DNA from: Aquincola agrisoli
Lineage (GTDB): Bacteria > Pseudomonadota > Gammaproteobacteria > Burkholderiales > Burkholderiaceae_C
Length of the DNA: 64,000 nucleotides
Assembly: GCF_036621135.1 (NCBI RefSeq)
Contig: NZ_JAZIBG010000017.1
Span: forward strand, 62,001-126,000
Direction of reading: 5' to 3'
In this document: positions 9,342-18,359 of the stretch, piece after piece
Numbering within the stretch: the first letter of the stretch is position 1
How the letters are laid out: every line of letters starts with the position of its first letter
Notes under the pieces: model-generated
Told to the model about the DNA's origin: nothing
Databases searched by the model: none
The model's input: only the letters and a program-made list of their open reading frames with translations
Made by a program: the position numbers and the translations under genes

Positions 9342-9995
9342 TCAGGAAAGAGGGTTCGACGCGGCGCGGGCATCGGCCTCGCGCACCGCATCGCAGAACC
9401 GGCGAATCAGCTTGGCATCCTTGATGCCTTTGCTCGCCTCGACGCCGGAGCTGACGTCAACGGCCCACGGCCGGACGCGCAGCACCCCATCGATCACGTT
9501 TGCAGGATTCAACCCACCAGACAAAACGACCGGAGCGGGAACGTCGGCGGGAATGAGCGACCAATCAAAGACCTTTCCACCGCCGCCGTAGCCGTCGACG
9601 AAGGCGTCGAGCAGCAAGGCCTGGGCTGAAGGGAAGCGGGCTGCGAAGTCTAACAAATCGAAGCCCGGCGCCACACGGGCCGCGCGCAGGTATGGGCGCG
9701 CGGCCGATTCGCAGTCGGCCAAGGTTTCGTCGCCGTGGAATTGCAGCAGCGCCGCGGGCACCGCGCCCACCGCGCGGGCGACATCATCCGCAGCCGCGTT
9801 GACGAACAGGCATACCGGCGTCACGAACGGCGGCAGGCGCCGGGCAAGCACCCCCGCGCGCTCCGCGCTCACGTGGCGCGGGCTCTTGTCGTACAGGACG
9901 AAGCCGACCGCATCGGCACCGGCCTGCACCGCCGCGTCGAGATCGGCCTCGCGGGTGATGCCGCATACCTTGATGCGCGTGCGGCGCGTGCTCAT
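9342..9995 (-). CDS. trpF: Phosphoribosylanthranilate isomerase
   Basis: A 217-residue TIM-barrel enzyme of tryptophan synthesis that performs the Amadori rearrangement of phosphoribosylanthranilate. KVCGITR (9-15) carries the general-base cysteine C11, and LLLDAFVDGYGGGGKVFDW with the later VLSGGLNP carries the acid and phosphate-binding elements. Its ATG directly follows the truA stop (TGAATG), so translation is likely coupled. It is monofunctional; no TrpC fusion is seen. trpC, trpD and trpE are not in the window. Confidence 0.96.
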   Translation of the reverse strand: MSTRRTRIKVCGITREADLDAAVQAGADAVGFVLYDKSPRHVSAERAGVLARRLPPFVTPVCLFVNAAADDVARAVGAVPAALLQFHGDETLADCESAARPYLRAARVAPGFDLLDFAARFPSAQALLLDAFVDGYGGGGKVFDWSLIPADVPAPVVLSGGLNPANVIDGVLRVRPWAVDVSSGVEASKGIKDAKLIRRFCDAVREADARAASNPLS

Positions 9996-10799
9996 TCAGG
10001 GCAGCCAGTCCTGGGCTGGCGTGTGTTCGGGCAATCCATGGCCCGCATCGTAGTACGGGCCGACGAAGTACAGCCCTTCCGCGGCAAAGGTGGGCGCCGC
10101 GGCGCTGCGGCTGCGCGCATCCCGCACCTCCGCCATCCACGAAGGCGGACGGCCGCCCTGCCCCACCGCGACGAGGCAGCCCATGATGTTGCGCACCATG
10201 TGGTAGACAAAGGCGCTGGCGTCGAAATCGAATCGCCAGTAGGCACCCCGGCGTTGGATCTCGATCGCGCGCATGGTCTTCACCGGCGACGCGGCCTGGC
10301 AATCCGCGGCGCGGAACGAGCTGAAATCGTGCTCGCCTATCAAGGCCGCAGCGGCCTGGCGCATCGCATCGCCATCCAGGGGACGGAACACCCAGCCGCA
10401 CAGGCCCTGCTCCAGCGCAGGCCGCACCGGCGATTCGAGCAGAACATAGCGATAGCGCCGCCCCCGCGCGCTGGCACGGGCGTGGAAGTGATCGGCCACT
10501 GGCCGGCACCACTGCACGGCGATGTCCGGCGGCAGGAAGCGGTTGGTGCCGCGGACCCAGGAAAACGGCTCGCGCTCCACCGGCGCGTCGAGATGAACGA
10601 CCTGGTTGAGGCCATGCACACCGGCGTCGGTGCGGCCCGCGCACAGGGTCGCGACAGGCTGCGCCGCGAAGCTCGACAGCGCACGCTCGAGGTGGTCCTG
10701 CACCGTGCAGCCATCGGGCTGGCTCTGCCAGCCGTGGTAGGCGCCGCCGCGGTAGGCGATGCCGAGCGCGATGCGGCGCCCGGCCGCGGACTCAGCCAA
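9996..10799 (-). CDS. truA: tRNA pseudouridine(38-40) synthase
   Basis: A 267-residue pseudouridine synthase that modifies positions 38-40 in the anticodon stem-loop. The catalytic aspartate is D58 in CAGRTDAGVHGLNQV, the invariant TruA motif; the N-terminal IAYRGGAYHGWQ is also typical. The gene overlaps the 3' end of fimV by eight bases and abuts trpF without a gap, so fimV-truA-trpF look cotranscribed. The fimV-truA-trpF order is shared by many betaproteobacteria. Confidence 0.96.
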   Translation of the reverse strand: MAESAAGRRIALGIAYRGGAYHGWQSQPDGCTVQDHLERALSSFAAQPVATLCAGRTDAGVHGLNQVVHLDAPVEREPFSWVRGTNRFLPPDIAVQWCRPVADHFHARASARGRRYRYVLLESPVRPALEQGLCGWVFRPLDGDAMRQAAAALIGEHDFSSFRAADCQAASPVKTMRAIEIQRRGAYWRFDFDASAFVYHMVRNIMGCLVAVGQGGRPPSWMAEVRDARSRSAAAPTFAAEGLYFVGPYYDAGHGLPEHTPAQDWLP

Positions 10800-13413
10800 G
10801 ACTGTCGAGCAGGCTCTGAGCGCGCGCCTTCAGCGGTCCACCGGCCTTGGCCACGACCTCTTCCAGCAAATCGCGCGCGCCTTCGAGATCCCCGATCTGC
10901 CGGAACTCGTCCGCGAGCTCGAACTTCCGCTGCAGAGGATCGTCGCCTTCAGCAGGCAGCTCGAACGCGGACGCGTCGCCCGGCACACCCAGATCGCCAA
11001 GGTCGAATTCGAGATCTCCCGGCGCGGTACGCTGCGACGCGGCCGGCGACGGCGCCGGCGACGGATCCATCTCCAGATCGAGCGACATCGAATCCAGGTC
11101 GAGGTCCATCGGGCGGGTCGGCGCACCGCTGAACGGCGGCGCGAACTCCGACGGCGGCGCTGTAAGCGGCAGGTCGAACGCCAGGCTGTTGTCGTTGCGG
11201 TTCAAGGTGGAGGGCAGGCCGATCGGGCGCGTCGCCTCCATCGACGACAGGGGCGACAGTTCGCCGGGCTCCGTCGGCATGTCCAGGTCGAGGTCGAGCT
11301 CCATCGACGAGAGCGAGCGCAGTTCTTCGCCGTCGATGCTCGGGCTGGTCGTGGCAAAGCCCGTGGCCGGCATCACCGACTGCGGCAGCGTGCTGGCACC
11401 CAGTGCCTCGACGCCCTCGCCAGCAACCGCCGCCGGCGGCTGCCCACCCGGCTGGTAGAGCGGATTTTCGGGGTCGATCTGCTGGCCGAGCGCCTGGGCC
11501 TTGGCCCACTCCTCGCCTTCGCCGCGCGTCATGCCGAACAGCTGGGTCGCGAGCAACTCGAAACCCTTGGTGTCGCGCCGCTTGGCGTAGACCTCCAGCA
11601 GCTTGGTGCGCACGGCCAGGCGGCCGGGATCGCTGCGCATGGCCTCCTTGAGGATTTCCTCGGCCTGCAGGTCACGGCCGTAGGCCAGGTAGACGTCGGC
11701 CTCCGCCACCGGATCGACATCGCCGATGGCATCCAGTTGGCTCAGCGAGTAGTTCATCGACGACGACGAATTGCCGTTCGCCTCGCGCGTGTCGATCCGC
11801 TGCCCGCCCGTGGCGCCGAAGAACGAATCGGGCTGCAGACGGCTTTCGAGGAAGGAGGTCTCCCCGCTGTCCGCCTGCGAACGCTTGCGCCAGCGGTAGT
11901 AGCCCAGGCCCGCCAACAGCACCACCAGCAGGCCCGCGGCCGGCAGCAGCATCGGGTTGTCCGCCAGGACGCTGTCAGCCGGCGCATCGGGTGCAGGAGA
12001 CGGCACCACCGCAGGCGCGGACGCCGGAGTGGCTGCGGCCACGGGCGGCGCCGACGCGACCGCCACCGCGGGCGGCGGCACCACGGCGGAGGCCGCGGCC
12101 TCGGTCGATGGCGGCGCCATCGGCACCGGCGTGGCCGAAGCGGACACGGCGGGGGCCGAGGCCGGGAGCGCGGGCACGACCCCGCCGGCCGAAGGCACCG
12201 AGGCCGAGCCCGCCGTGCCGGAACCGGCCTGCAGGCGCTTCAAGTCCTCCACGTTGCGGGCGAGTTCGGCGACACGCGCCGCCTCGTCGCGACGCTGCGC
12301 TTCCCCGGAAGCGCGCGCCTCCGGGGCCGACGCCTGCACCGCCCCCTGCGACAGGCGCAGCCGATCCGGCGTGCTTGCCGCGGCTTGCTTGCGGTCATCG
12401 ACCTGCGCCTGGACCTGGCCGCGCGCCTGGCGCGGTGGCTCGTCGGGACGCACGGCCGGCACCACACCCGCCAGCCGTTGGCGGTAGGCGCTGAAATCGG
12501 CGCTCTGCGCCTGGATCAGCTGCTTGGCCTCCGGCGTGCCGATCTGCCTGGCCGCTTCGGCGCTCGGCACCGTGAGCACCGCGCCCGCGCGCAGCCGGTT
12601 CATGTTGTTGTCCATGAACGCCTGCGGATTGCTGCGGTAGAGCGCCACCAGCATCTGGTCGAGCGACACACCCGGAGGCTGCGTGTTGGTGGCGATGCGG
12701 TAGAGCGTCTCGCCCTGTCGCACGGCGTAGGTATCGCCGCCGGGCGCTGCCGGCCGGGATGCAGCGGGCCGCGGCGCAAGTGCGGGCGCGGGCGTAGGCG
12801 CGGGTGCGGGAGGACTGTTCGCGGTGACCGGCGCCCGCGCCGGCGCAGGCACGGGGGCCGGCGCGGGTGGCGCCGGGCGTGCCGAAGGTGCCGGCCTCGG
12901 TGCGGCGGACGGCGGCACCGGTGGGGGGAGCGGCGCGGCGGACAGCGCTGGCGGCACGGGTGCCGCGGCGACCACGGGCGGCGGCGCGGCGCGGCCCGGC
13001 GGGTCGAACAACATCGTGTATTCCCGCACCAGCTTGCCGCTCGACCAGGAAATGTCGAGGATCACATCGACAAACGGCTCCTGCACGGCCCGATCGCTGG
13101 TGAGCCGCACGTAGGGGCGCCCGTCAGGCCGCCGCAGCAGTTGCACCTGAGCGCCCGGCAGCACGGCGTTGTAGTCGACCCCCGCGGCCCGATAGGCCTC
13201 GGGCGACGCCACGCGAAGCCGCAGCGTGGCAGCCTCCTCTGGCGAGATGCTGGTCACATCGATTTCGGCCCGCAGCGTTTCGCCGAGGGCCGACTGGACG
13301 GCGACGCGTCCGAGGCCGAGCGCCCAACTGCCCGGCGCCGCCGCACACAGCAGCGCTGCCAACGCGACGGCAGACAAGGACGGGCCGCGCGCGGTCAATG
13401 AGCGTTTCTTCAA
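10792..13413 (-). CDS. fimV: FimV/HubP-type polar LysM protein
   Basis: An 873-residue inner-membrane scaffold. In order: signal peptide (LAALLCAAAPGSWA before LGLGRVAVQS), conserved FimV N-terminal domain, Pro/Ala-rich linker, periplasmic LysM domain (about 215-285, DTYAVRQGETLYRIA), coiled-coil and low-complexity linker, one transmembrane helix (about 485-505), an acidic cytoplasmic part, and a C-terminal FimV domain ending in DLEGARDLLEEVV. Relatives organise cell poles, type IV pili and chemoreceptors. I chose a TTG start (13411-13413): it follows GGGGAGA and begins the signal peptide as LKKRSLTARGPS. An ATG 81 bases upstream (13494) lacks a ribosome site and would bury the signal sequence. 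Confidence 0.88.
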   Translation of the reverse strand: MKKRSLTARGPSLSAVALAALLCAAAPGSWALGLGRVAVQSALGETLRAEIDVTSISPEEAATLRLRVASPEAYRAAGVDYNAVLPGAQVQLLRRPDGRPYVRLTSDRAVQEPFVDVILDISWSSGKLVREYTMLFDPPGRAAPPPVVAAAPVPPALSAAPLPPPVPPSAAPRPAPSARPAPPAPAPVPAPARAPVTANSPPAPAPTPAPALAPRPAASRPAAPGGDTYAVRQGETLYRIATNTQPPGVSLDQMLVALYRSNPQAFMDNNMNRLRAGAVLTVPSAEAARQIGTPEAKQLIQAQSADFSAYRQRLAGVVPAVRPDEPPRQARGQVQAQVDDRKQAAASTPDRLRLSQGAVQASAPEARASGEAQRRDEAARVAELARNVEDLKRLQAGSGTAGSASVPSAGGVVPALPASAPAVSASATPVPMAPPSTEAAASAVVPPPAVAVASAPPVAAATPASAPAVVPSPAPDAPADSVLADNPMLLPAAGLLVVLLAGLGYYRWRKRSQADSGETSFLESRLQPDSFFGATGGQRIDTREANGNSSSSMNYSLSQLDAIGDVDPVAEADVYLAYGRDLQAEEILKEAMRSDPGRLAVRTKLLEVYAKRRDTKGFELLATQLFGMTRGEGEEWAKAQALGQQIDPENPLYQPGGQPPAAVAGEGVEALGASTLPQSVMPATGFATTSPSIDGEELRSLSSMELDLDLDMPTEPGELSPLSSMEATRPIGLPSTLNRNDNSLAFDLPLTAPPSEFAPPFSGAPTRPMDLDLDSMSLDLEMDPSPAPSPAASQRTAPGDLEFDLGDLGVPGDASAFELPAEGDDPLQRKFELADEFRQIGDLEGARDLLEEVVAKAGGPLKARAQSLLDSLG

Positions 13414-13523
13414 GGCGTCTCCCCGGAGCACTCGGCGGAATGCGTGCGTGCAGTTCCGTCGCCAACGATGTGTTTGGAAGAAGGGCGCCGGCAAATGAGC
13501 GGCGGCCTGTAAACGGGTTTTTT

Positions 13524-13552
13524 CACAATATCAGCGAGCATATAGGCTGACA
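13524..13552 (-). promoter_or_regulatory. Candidate sigma-70 promoter for fimV-truA-trp
   Basis: On the minus strand TTGTCA (13547-13552) and TATTGT (13524-13529) are separated by 17 bases, in the only A+T-rich patch between asd and fimV. Transcription would begin about 100 bases before the fimV TTG start. Called from consensus match and spacing only. Confidence 0.55.
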
Positions 13553-13651
13553 AGCTCATGCAAGTTCTGTCAATTGCGGCAACCCCAGGCCAGCAGCGGC
13601 CGCATCCCCCGGTTGTCGCCGCCTCGCAACATCCGAGGGCGCGGCCACCGG

Positions 13652-14779
13652 TCACGCTTCCAGCAGGATGCGCAACATGCGGCGCAGCGGCTCGGCCGCA
13701 CCCCAAAGCAATTGGTCGCCGATGGTGAAGGCGCCAACGTATTCCGGCCCCATGGCCATCTTGCGCAGCCGGCCGACGGGAATCGTCAGCGTGCCGGTGG
13801 TGGCCACCGGTGTCAGGTCGCGCAGCGTGGCTTCGCGGTTGTTCGGAACGAGCTTGACCCATGCGTTGTCATTGGCGATCAGCTGTTCCAGATCGGCCAA
13901 AGGCACGTCTTTCTTGAGCTTGAAGGTGAGCGCCTGGCTGTGGCAACGCATCGCACCGATGCGCACGCAGAAGCCGTCGACCGGAATCGCCGCCGAGCCG
14001 AAGCCCTCGCCTTGGCCGAGGATCTTGTTCGTCTCGGCCATGCCTTTCCACTCTTCCTTGCTGACCCCGTTGCCCAGATCCTTGTCGATCCAGGGGATCA
14101 GCGAACCACCCAGCGGCACGCCGAAGTGCTGCGTTTCGTCGGCCGACAGCGCGCGCTGCTTTTCGACGAGCAGGCGGTCGATCTCGAGGATCGCGCTCTT
14201 CGGGTCGTCGAGCAGCGGCTTGACCGAGGCATTCAGCGTGCCGAACTGCGTCAGCAGCTCACGCATGTGCTGCGCGCCGCCGCCGGACGCGGCCTGGTAG
14301 GTCTGCGTGCTCATCCACTCGACCAAGCCCGCCTTGTACAGCGCGCCCACGCCCATCAGCATGCAGCTGACGGTGCAGTTGCCGCCAATCCAGTTGCGGC
14401 CGCCGCTGGCCAGCGCGTTCTTGATCACAGGCAGGTTGACGGGATCGAGCACGATGACGGCGTCGTCCTTCATCCGCAGCGTGGAGGCCGCGTCGATCCA
14501 GTGGCCCTTCCAGCCCGCGGCGCGCAGCTTCGGATACACCTCGGTGGTGTAGTCGCCGCCCTGCGCGGTGACGATGATCTCGCAGCGCTTGAGCGCCTCG
14601 ATGTCGTACGCGTCCTGCAGCTTCGTTTCGTTCTTCGCCATCGACGGCGCGGCGCCGCCGGCGTTGCTGGTGCTGAAGAACACCGGCTCGATGTGATCGA
14701 AGTCGCCCTCGGCGCGCATGCGATCCATCAGCACGGAACCGACCATCCCGCGCCATCCAACCAGACCTGTGAGTGCCAT
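13652..14779 (-). CDS. asd: Aspartate-semialdehyde dehydrogenase
   Basis: A 375-residue NADP-dependent enzyme that reduces aspartyl phosphate to aspartate semialdehyde, the branch point to lysine, threonine and methionine. The nucleophile is C135 in GGNCTVSCM, and the catalytic histidine is in RIGAMRCHSQA. The N-terminal GLVGWRGMVGSVL is the NADP-binding loop. Sequence and length match the gammaproteobacterial-type enzyme. It lies downstream of leuB with an 87-base gap that contains a strong hairpin, and upstream of fimV, a common order in Burkholderiales. Confidence 0.97.
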   Translation of the reverse strand: MALTGLVGWRGMVGSVLMDRMRAEGDFDHIEPVFFSTSNAGGAAPSMAKNETKLQDAYDIEALKRCEIIVTAQGGDYTTEVYPKLRAAGWKGHWIDAASTLRMKDDAVIVLDPVNLPVIKNALASGGRNWIGGNCTVSCMLMGVGALYKAGLVEWMSTQTYQAASGGGAQHMRELLTQFGTLNASVKPLLDDPKSAILEIDRLLVEKQRALSADETQHFGVPLGGSLIPWIDKDLGNGVSKEEWKGMAETNKILGQGEGFGSAAIPVDGFCVRIGAMRCHSQALTFKLKKDVPLADLEQLIANDNAWVKLVPNNREATLRDLTPVATTGTLTIPVGRLRKMAMGPEYVGAFTIGDQLLWGAAEPLRRMLRILLEA

Positions 14780-14806
14780 TTCAGTTCGCCCTTTCGTGTT
14801 GAGAAA

Positions 14807-14840
14807 CCTGGTCCCCCGGCTCGCTTCGCCGGGGTCCAGG
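14807..14840 (-). terminator. Strong hairpin between leuB and asd
   Basis: On the minus strand CCTGG and CCCCGGC pair with GCCGGGG and CCAGG, with one internal mismatch and one bulged base, around a 7-base loop; TTTCTC follows. This could be a partial terminator or attenuator that reduces read-through from leuB into asd, or an mRNA processing/stability hairpin. The short T tract makes full termination uncertain. Confidence 0.4.
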
Positions 14841-14866
14841 GTTGGGGCGAGACGAACCGGAGCTTG

Positions 14867-15967
14867 CTAGCTCTTGGTAATGCCCTTGGTGGTCTTGGCG
14901 ATCGCGTTGACCACGGCGTCGCCCATCTCGCGCGTGCCCACCTTCTGCGTGCCCTCGCTCCAGATGTCCGGCGTGCGCAGGCCGGCGGACAGCACAGCGC
15001 CGACGGCCGACTCGATACGGTCGGCAGCCTGGGGCTGGTTGAGGGAGAAGCGGAGCATCATGGCAGCGGACAGTATTGTAGCCAGCGGGTTGGCCACGCC
15101 CTTGCCCGCGATGTCCGGCGCGCTGCCATGGCTGGGCTCGTAAAGACCCTTGTTGTTCTTGTCCAACGATGCAGACGGCAGCATGCCGATCGAGCCGGTC
15201 AGCATCGCCGCCGCGTCCGACAAAATGTCGCCGAACATGTTGCCGGTGACGATCACGTCGAACTTCTTCGGCGCCTTGACGAGCTGCATCGCCGCGTTGT
15301 CGACGTACATGTGGTCGAGCGCTACGTCCGGGTACTGGGCGTGCACCTCGGTGACGATGTCCTTCCAGAACTGGAAGGTCTCGAGCACGTTGGCCTTATC
15401 GACGCTGGTGACGCGCTTGCCGCGCTTGCGTGCCGCCTGGAACGCCACGTGCGCGATGCGCTCGATCTCCGGGCGGCTGTAGCGCATGGTGTCGAACGCT
15501 TCGTCGGCGCCAGGGAAATGCCCGTCGACCGCGGTGCGGCGGCCACGCGGCTGGCCGAAGTAGATGTCGCCGGTCAGCTCGCGGATGATCAGGATGTCGA
15601 GGCCCGACACCAGTTCGGGCTTCAGGCTCGAGGCATGCGTGAGCTGCTCGTAGCAGATCGCCGGACGGAAGTTCGCGAACAGCCCCAGGTGCTTGCGCAG
15701 CCCGAGGATCGCCTGCTCGGGCCGCAGCGGGCGGTCGAGCTTGTCGTACTTCCAGTCGCCGACGGCCCCGAACAGCACCGCGTCGGCGGACTTCGCGAGG
15801 TCGAGCGTCGCATCCGGCAGCGGATGGCCGCTCGCTTCATAGGCCGCGCCTCCCACCGGGGCGGTCTCCATTTCCAACGGCAGGTCCAGCACCTTCAGCA
15901 CCTTCACCGCCTCGGCCACGATCTCAGGGCCGATACCGTCGCCCGGCAGTATCGCGATCTTCGCCAT
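14867..15967 (-). CDS. leuB: 3-isopropylmalate dehydrogenase
   Basis: A 366-residue NAD-dependent beta-decarboxylating dehydrogenase that converts 3-isopropylmalate to the leucine precursor 2-oxoisocaproate. The substrate-binding signature RELTGDIYFGQPRG and the C-terminal cofactor segment GSAPDIAGKGVANP are intact. Start MAKIAILPGDGIGPEIV is the standard N terminus. Its ATG shares one base with the leuD stop (TGATG at 15965-15969), so translation is coupled within leuC-(entericidin)-leuD-leuB. Confidence 0.97.
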   Translation of the reverse strand: MAKIAILPGDGIGPEIVAEAVKVLKVLDLPLEMETAPVGGAAYEASGHPLPDATLDLAKSADAVLFGAVGDWKYDKLDRPLRPEQAILGLRKHLGLFANFRPAICYEQLTHASSLKPELVSGLDILIIRELTGDIYFGQPRGRRTAVDGHFPGADEAFDTMRYSRPEIERIAHVAFQAARKRGKRVTSVDKANVLETFQFWKDIVTEVHAQYPDVALDHMYVDNAAMQLVKAPKKFDVIVTGNMFGDILSDAAAMLTGSIGMLPSASLDKNNKGLYEPSHGSAPDIAGKGVANPLATILSAAMMLRFSLNQPQAADRIESAVGAVLSAGLRTPDIWSEGTQKVGTREMGDAVVNAIAKTTKGITKS

Positions 15968-16629
15968 CAGTTTCCTGCTCCTTGAACCATGCGTTGCCCC
16001 AGCCACGGCATGCGGGCCAGCCGCTGCGCCTCGAACGCGCGGATCTTGTCGGCGTGACGCAGCGTCAGGCCAATGTCGTCCCACCCGTTCAACAGGCACT
16101 GCTTGCGGAAGGGCTCGACGTCGAAAGCCAGCTCGTCACCGCCCGGCGTCACGACACGCTGCCGCGGCAGATCGATCGTCAACTGGTAGCCCGGGAAAGC
16201 CGCCACCTCGTCGAACAGCCGCGCCACCTGGCTTTCAGGCAACACGATCGGCAGGATGCCGTTCTTGAAGCAGTTGTTGAAGAAGATGTCGGCGTAGCTT
16301 GGCGCGATCAGCGCGCGGAAGCCGTACTGGTCGAGTGCCCACGGCGCATGCTCGCGGCTCGAGCCGCAGCCGAAGTTCTTGCGGGCCAGCAGGATCGAGG
16401 CGCCCTGGTAACGCGGCTGGTTCAGCACGAAGTCCGGGTTGGGCTTGCGCGAGGCGGGGTCCTGCCCCGGCTCGCCGGGATCGAGGTAGCGCCACTCGTC
16501 GAACAGGTTCGGGCCGAAGCCCGACCGCTGGATCGACTTCAGGAACTGCTTCGGGATGATCGCGTCGGTGTCGACGTTCTCCCGGTCCATGGGCGCGACC
16601 AGCCCTTGGTAAACGACAAAAGACTTCAC
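15967..16629 (-). CDS. leuD: 3-isopropylmalate dehydratase small subunit
   Basis: A 220-residue swivel-domain subunit that partners LeuC in isomerising 2- to 3-isopropylmalate. It starts MKSFVVYQGLVAPMDREN and contains NVDTDAIIPKQFL and FGCGSSREHAPWAL, the conserved LeuD substrate loop. It begins five bases past the stop of a small entericidin-type gene rather than directly after leuC. The stop overlaps leuB. Confidence 0.97.
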   Translation of the reverse strand: MKSFVVYQGLVAPMDRENVDTDAIIPKQFLKSIQRSGFGPNLFDEWRYLDPGEPGQDPASRKPNPDFVLNQPRYQGASILLARKNFGCGSSREHAPWALDQYGFRALIAPSYADIFFNNCFKNGILPIVLPESQVARLFDEVAAFPGYQLTIDLPRQRVVTPGGDELAFDVEPFRKQCLLNGWDDIGLTLRHADKIRAFEAQRLARMPWLGQRMVQGAGN

Positions 16630-16633
16630 GGGG

Positions 16634-16765
16634 TCACTTCTTCTTGGCGGCGTCTTCGATCTTCTCGCCGCCGCGCTGGATGTCCTTCCCAGCGCCGGCG
16701 ATGGTGTTGCAGCCCGCCATGAACACCAGCGAGAACACCGAGATCAGGGCCAGAACCTTCTTCAT
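16634..16765 (-). CDS. Entericidin A/B family small lipoprotein
   Basis: A 43-residue protein starting MKKVLALISVFSLVFMAG, a signal peptide ending in the lipobox MAGC (Cys19), followed by NTIAGAGKDIQRGGEKIED and a lysine-rich end. This is the entericidin pattern: a tiny lipidated peptide with the NTxxGxGKDIxxxGxxI core. Entericidins of E. coli form an antidote/toxin pair linked to stress-induced lysis; whether this one is toxic is unknown. A clear AAGGAG (16773-16778) precedes the ATG by seven bases. It is embedded in the leucine operon between leuC (27-base gap) and leuD (four bases), so it should be cotranscribed with leucine synthesis genes. Confidence 0.9.
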   Translation of the reverse strand: MKKVLALISVFSLVFMAGCNTIAGAGKDIQRGGEKIEDAAKKK

Positions 16766-16792
16766 GAGCTTTCTCCTTCGGATTGAACGCGG

Positions 16793-18217
16793 TCAAGCGA
16801 TGCGTCTGACGTCGACGAAATGCCCCTCCATCGCCGCCGCGGCAGCCATCGCCGGGCTCACGAGGTGGGTCCGGCCGCCCGCACCCTGGCGGCCTTCGAA
16901 ATTGCGGTTGCTGGTGGAGGCGCAACGCTCGCCCGGCTCCAGCCGGTCCGCGTTCATCGCCAGGCACATCGAGCACCCGGGCTCCCGCCACTCGAAGCCG
17001 GCAGCCTTGAAGACCTGGTCGAGGCCCTCCCGTTCGGCCTGCGCCTTCACGAGGCCCGAGCCCGGCACGACCATCGCCAGCTTGACATTGGCGGCGATGC
17101 GCCCGCCGATGCGCCGCACGACGGCGGCGGCCTCGCGCATGTCCTCGATGCGGCTGTTGGTGCACGAACCGATGAAGACCTTGTCGATGCGGATGTCGGT
17201 GATCGCCTTGTTCGGCTGCAGCGCCATGTACTCGAGCGCCCGTTCGATCGCGGCACGCTTGTTGGCATCCTTCTCGCGTTCGGGGTCCGGCACGCGGCCT
17301 TCGACCGGCACCACCATTTCAGGCGAGGTGCCCCAGGTCACCTGCGGCTGGATCTGCGCGGCATCGAGTTCAACGACGGCATCCCACTTGGCGTCGTCGT
17401 CGGAACGCAGGGTGCGCCAGTAGGCGATGGCCTGCTCAAGCTCCACGCCGGAGGGCGTGAAGGGCCGGCCCTTCACGTAGGTGATCGTCGTGTCGTCCAC
17501 CGCCACCAGGCCGGCGCGCGCACCGGCTTCGATCGCCATGTTGCACACCGTCATGCGGCCTTCCATCGTCAGCGCGCGGATCGCGCTGCCGCCGAACTCG
17601 ATCGTGTAGCCGGTGCCGCCTGCGGTGCCGATCTTGCCGATGATGGCCAGCACGATGTCCTTCGCGGTGCAGCCGCGCGGCAGCGTGCCTTCCACCTTGA
17701 CAAGCATGTTCTTGGCCTTGCGGGCGAGCAGCGTCTGGGTGGCCATCACATGCTCGACCTCGCTGGTGCCGATGCCGTGCGCCAGCGCGCCGAACGCGCC
17801 GTGCGTGCTGGTGTGGCTGTCGCCGCAGACGACCGTCATGCCGGGCAGCGTCGCACCGCTTTCCGGGCCGATGACGTGCACGATGCCCTGGCGCTTGTCG
17901 AGGAACGGAAAGTACGCGGCCGCGCCGAACTCGCGGATGTTGGCATCCAGCGTCGTCACCTGGAGCTTGGAGATCGGGTCGGCGATCCCGTCGTAGCCCG
18001 CCTCCCAGTGCTGCGTGGGCGTGTTGTGGTCGGCGGTGGCGACGATCGAGCTCACGCGCCAGGCCTTGCGGCCCGCCATGCGCAGGCCCTCGAAGGCCTG
18101 CGGGCTGGTCACCTCGTGGACCAGGTGGCGGTCGATGTAGAGCACGGCGGTGCCGTCGTCTTCGGTATGGACGACGTGCTCGTCCCAGAGCTTGTCGTAG
18201 AGGGTGCGTCCGGTCAT
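16793..18217 (-). CDS. leuC: 3-isopropylmalate dehydratase large subunit
   Basis: The 474-residue [4Fe-4S] subunit of isopropylmalate isomerase. Cluster cysteines are in GSCTNSR and in PGCSMCLAMN; GDSHTSTHGAFGAL is another aconitase-superfamily signature. It begins MTGRTLYDKLWDEHVV, the family start; the frame is open further upstream but that stretch has no family match. It follows the gltA terminator by about 100 bases, so a leu promoter must lie in 18218-18315; I could not pick one with confidence. Confidence 0.96.
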   Translation of the reverse strand: MTGRTLYDKLWDEHVVHTEDDGTAVLYIDRHLVHEVTSPQAFEGLRMAGRKAWRVSSIVATADHNTPTQHWEAGYDGIADPISKLQVTTLDANIREFGAAAYFPFLDKRQGIVHVIGPESGATLPGMTVVCGDSHTSTHGAFGALAHGIGTSEVEHVMATQTLLARKAKNMLVKVEGTLPRGCTAKDIVLAIIGKIGTAGGTGYTIEFGGSAIRALTMEGRMTVCNMAIEAGARAGLVAVDDTTITYVKGRPFTPSGVELEQAIAYWRTLRSDDDAKWDAVVELDAAQIQPQVTWGTSPEMVVPVEGRVPDPEREKDANKRAAIERALEYMALQPNKAITDIRIDKVFIGSCTNSRIEDMREAAAVVRRIGGRIAANVKLAMVVPGSGLVKAQAEREGLDQVFKAAGFEWREPGCSMCLAMNADRLEPGERCASTSNRNFEGRQGAGGRTHLVSPAMAAAAAMEGHFVDVRRIA

Positions 18218-18315
18218 GGCTGGTGGGCGGCGTTCAGGCCGCCATTGTCTCGCTTCGGCGGCCGGCAGGCGCGCCCGCCGGCATGGGTCGCAAAGTGTAA
18301 GCCGCGCCAACAAAA

Positions 18316-18336
18316 AGCCCCGGCTCGGCCGGGGCT
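18316..18336 (-). terminator. Rho-independent terminator after gltA
   Basis: Perfect 9-bp stem AGCCCCGGC/GCCGGGGCT with a 3-base loop, followed on the minus strand by TTTTTG. It begins 23 bases after the gltA stop and separates the sdh-gltA transcript from leuC. Confidence 0.85.
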
Positions 18337-18359
18337 CTCGACACGCGGAAAACGATCGA

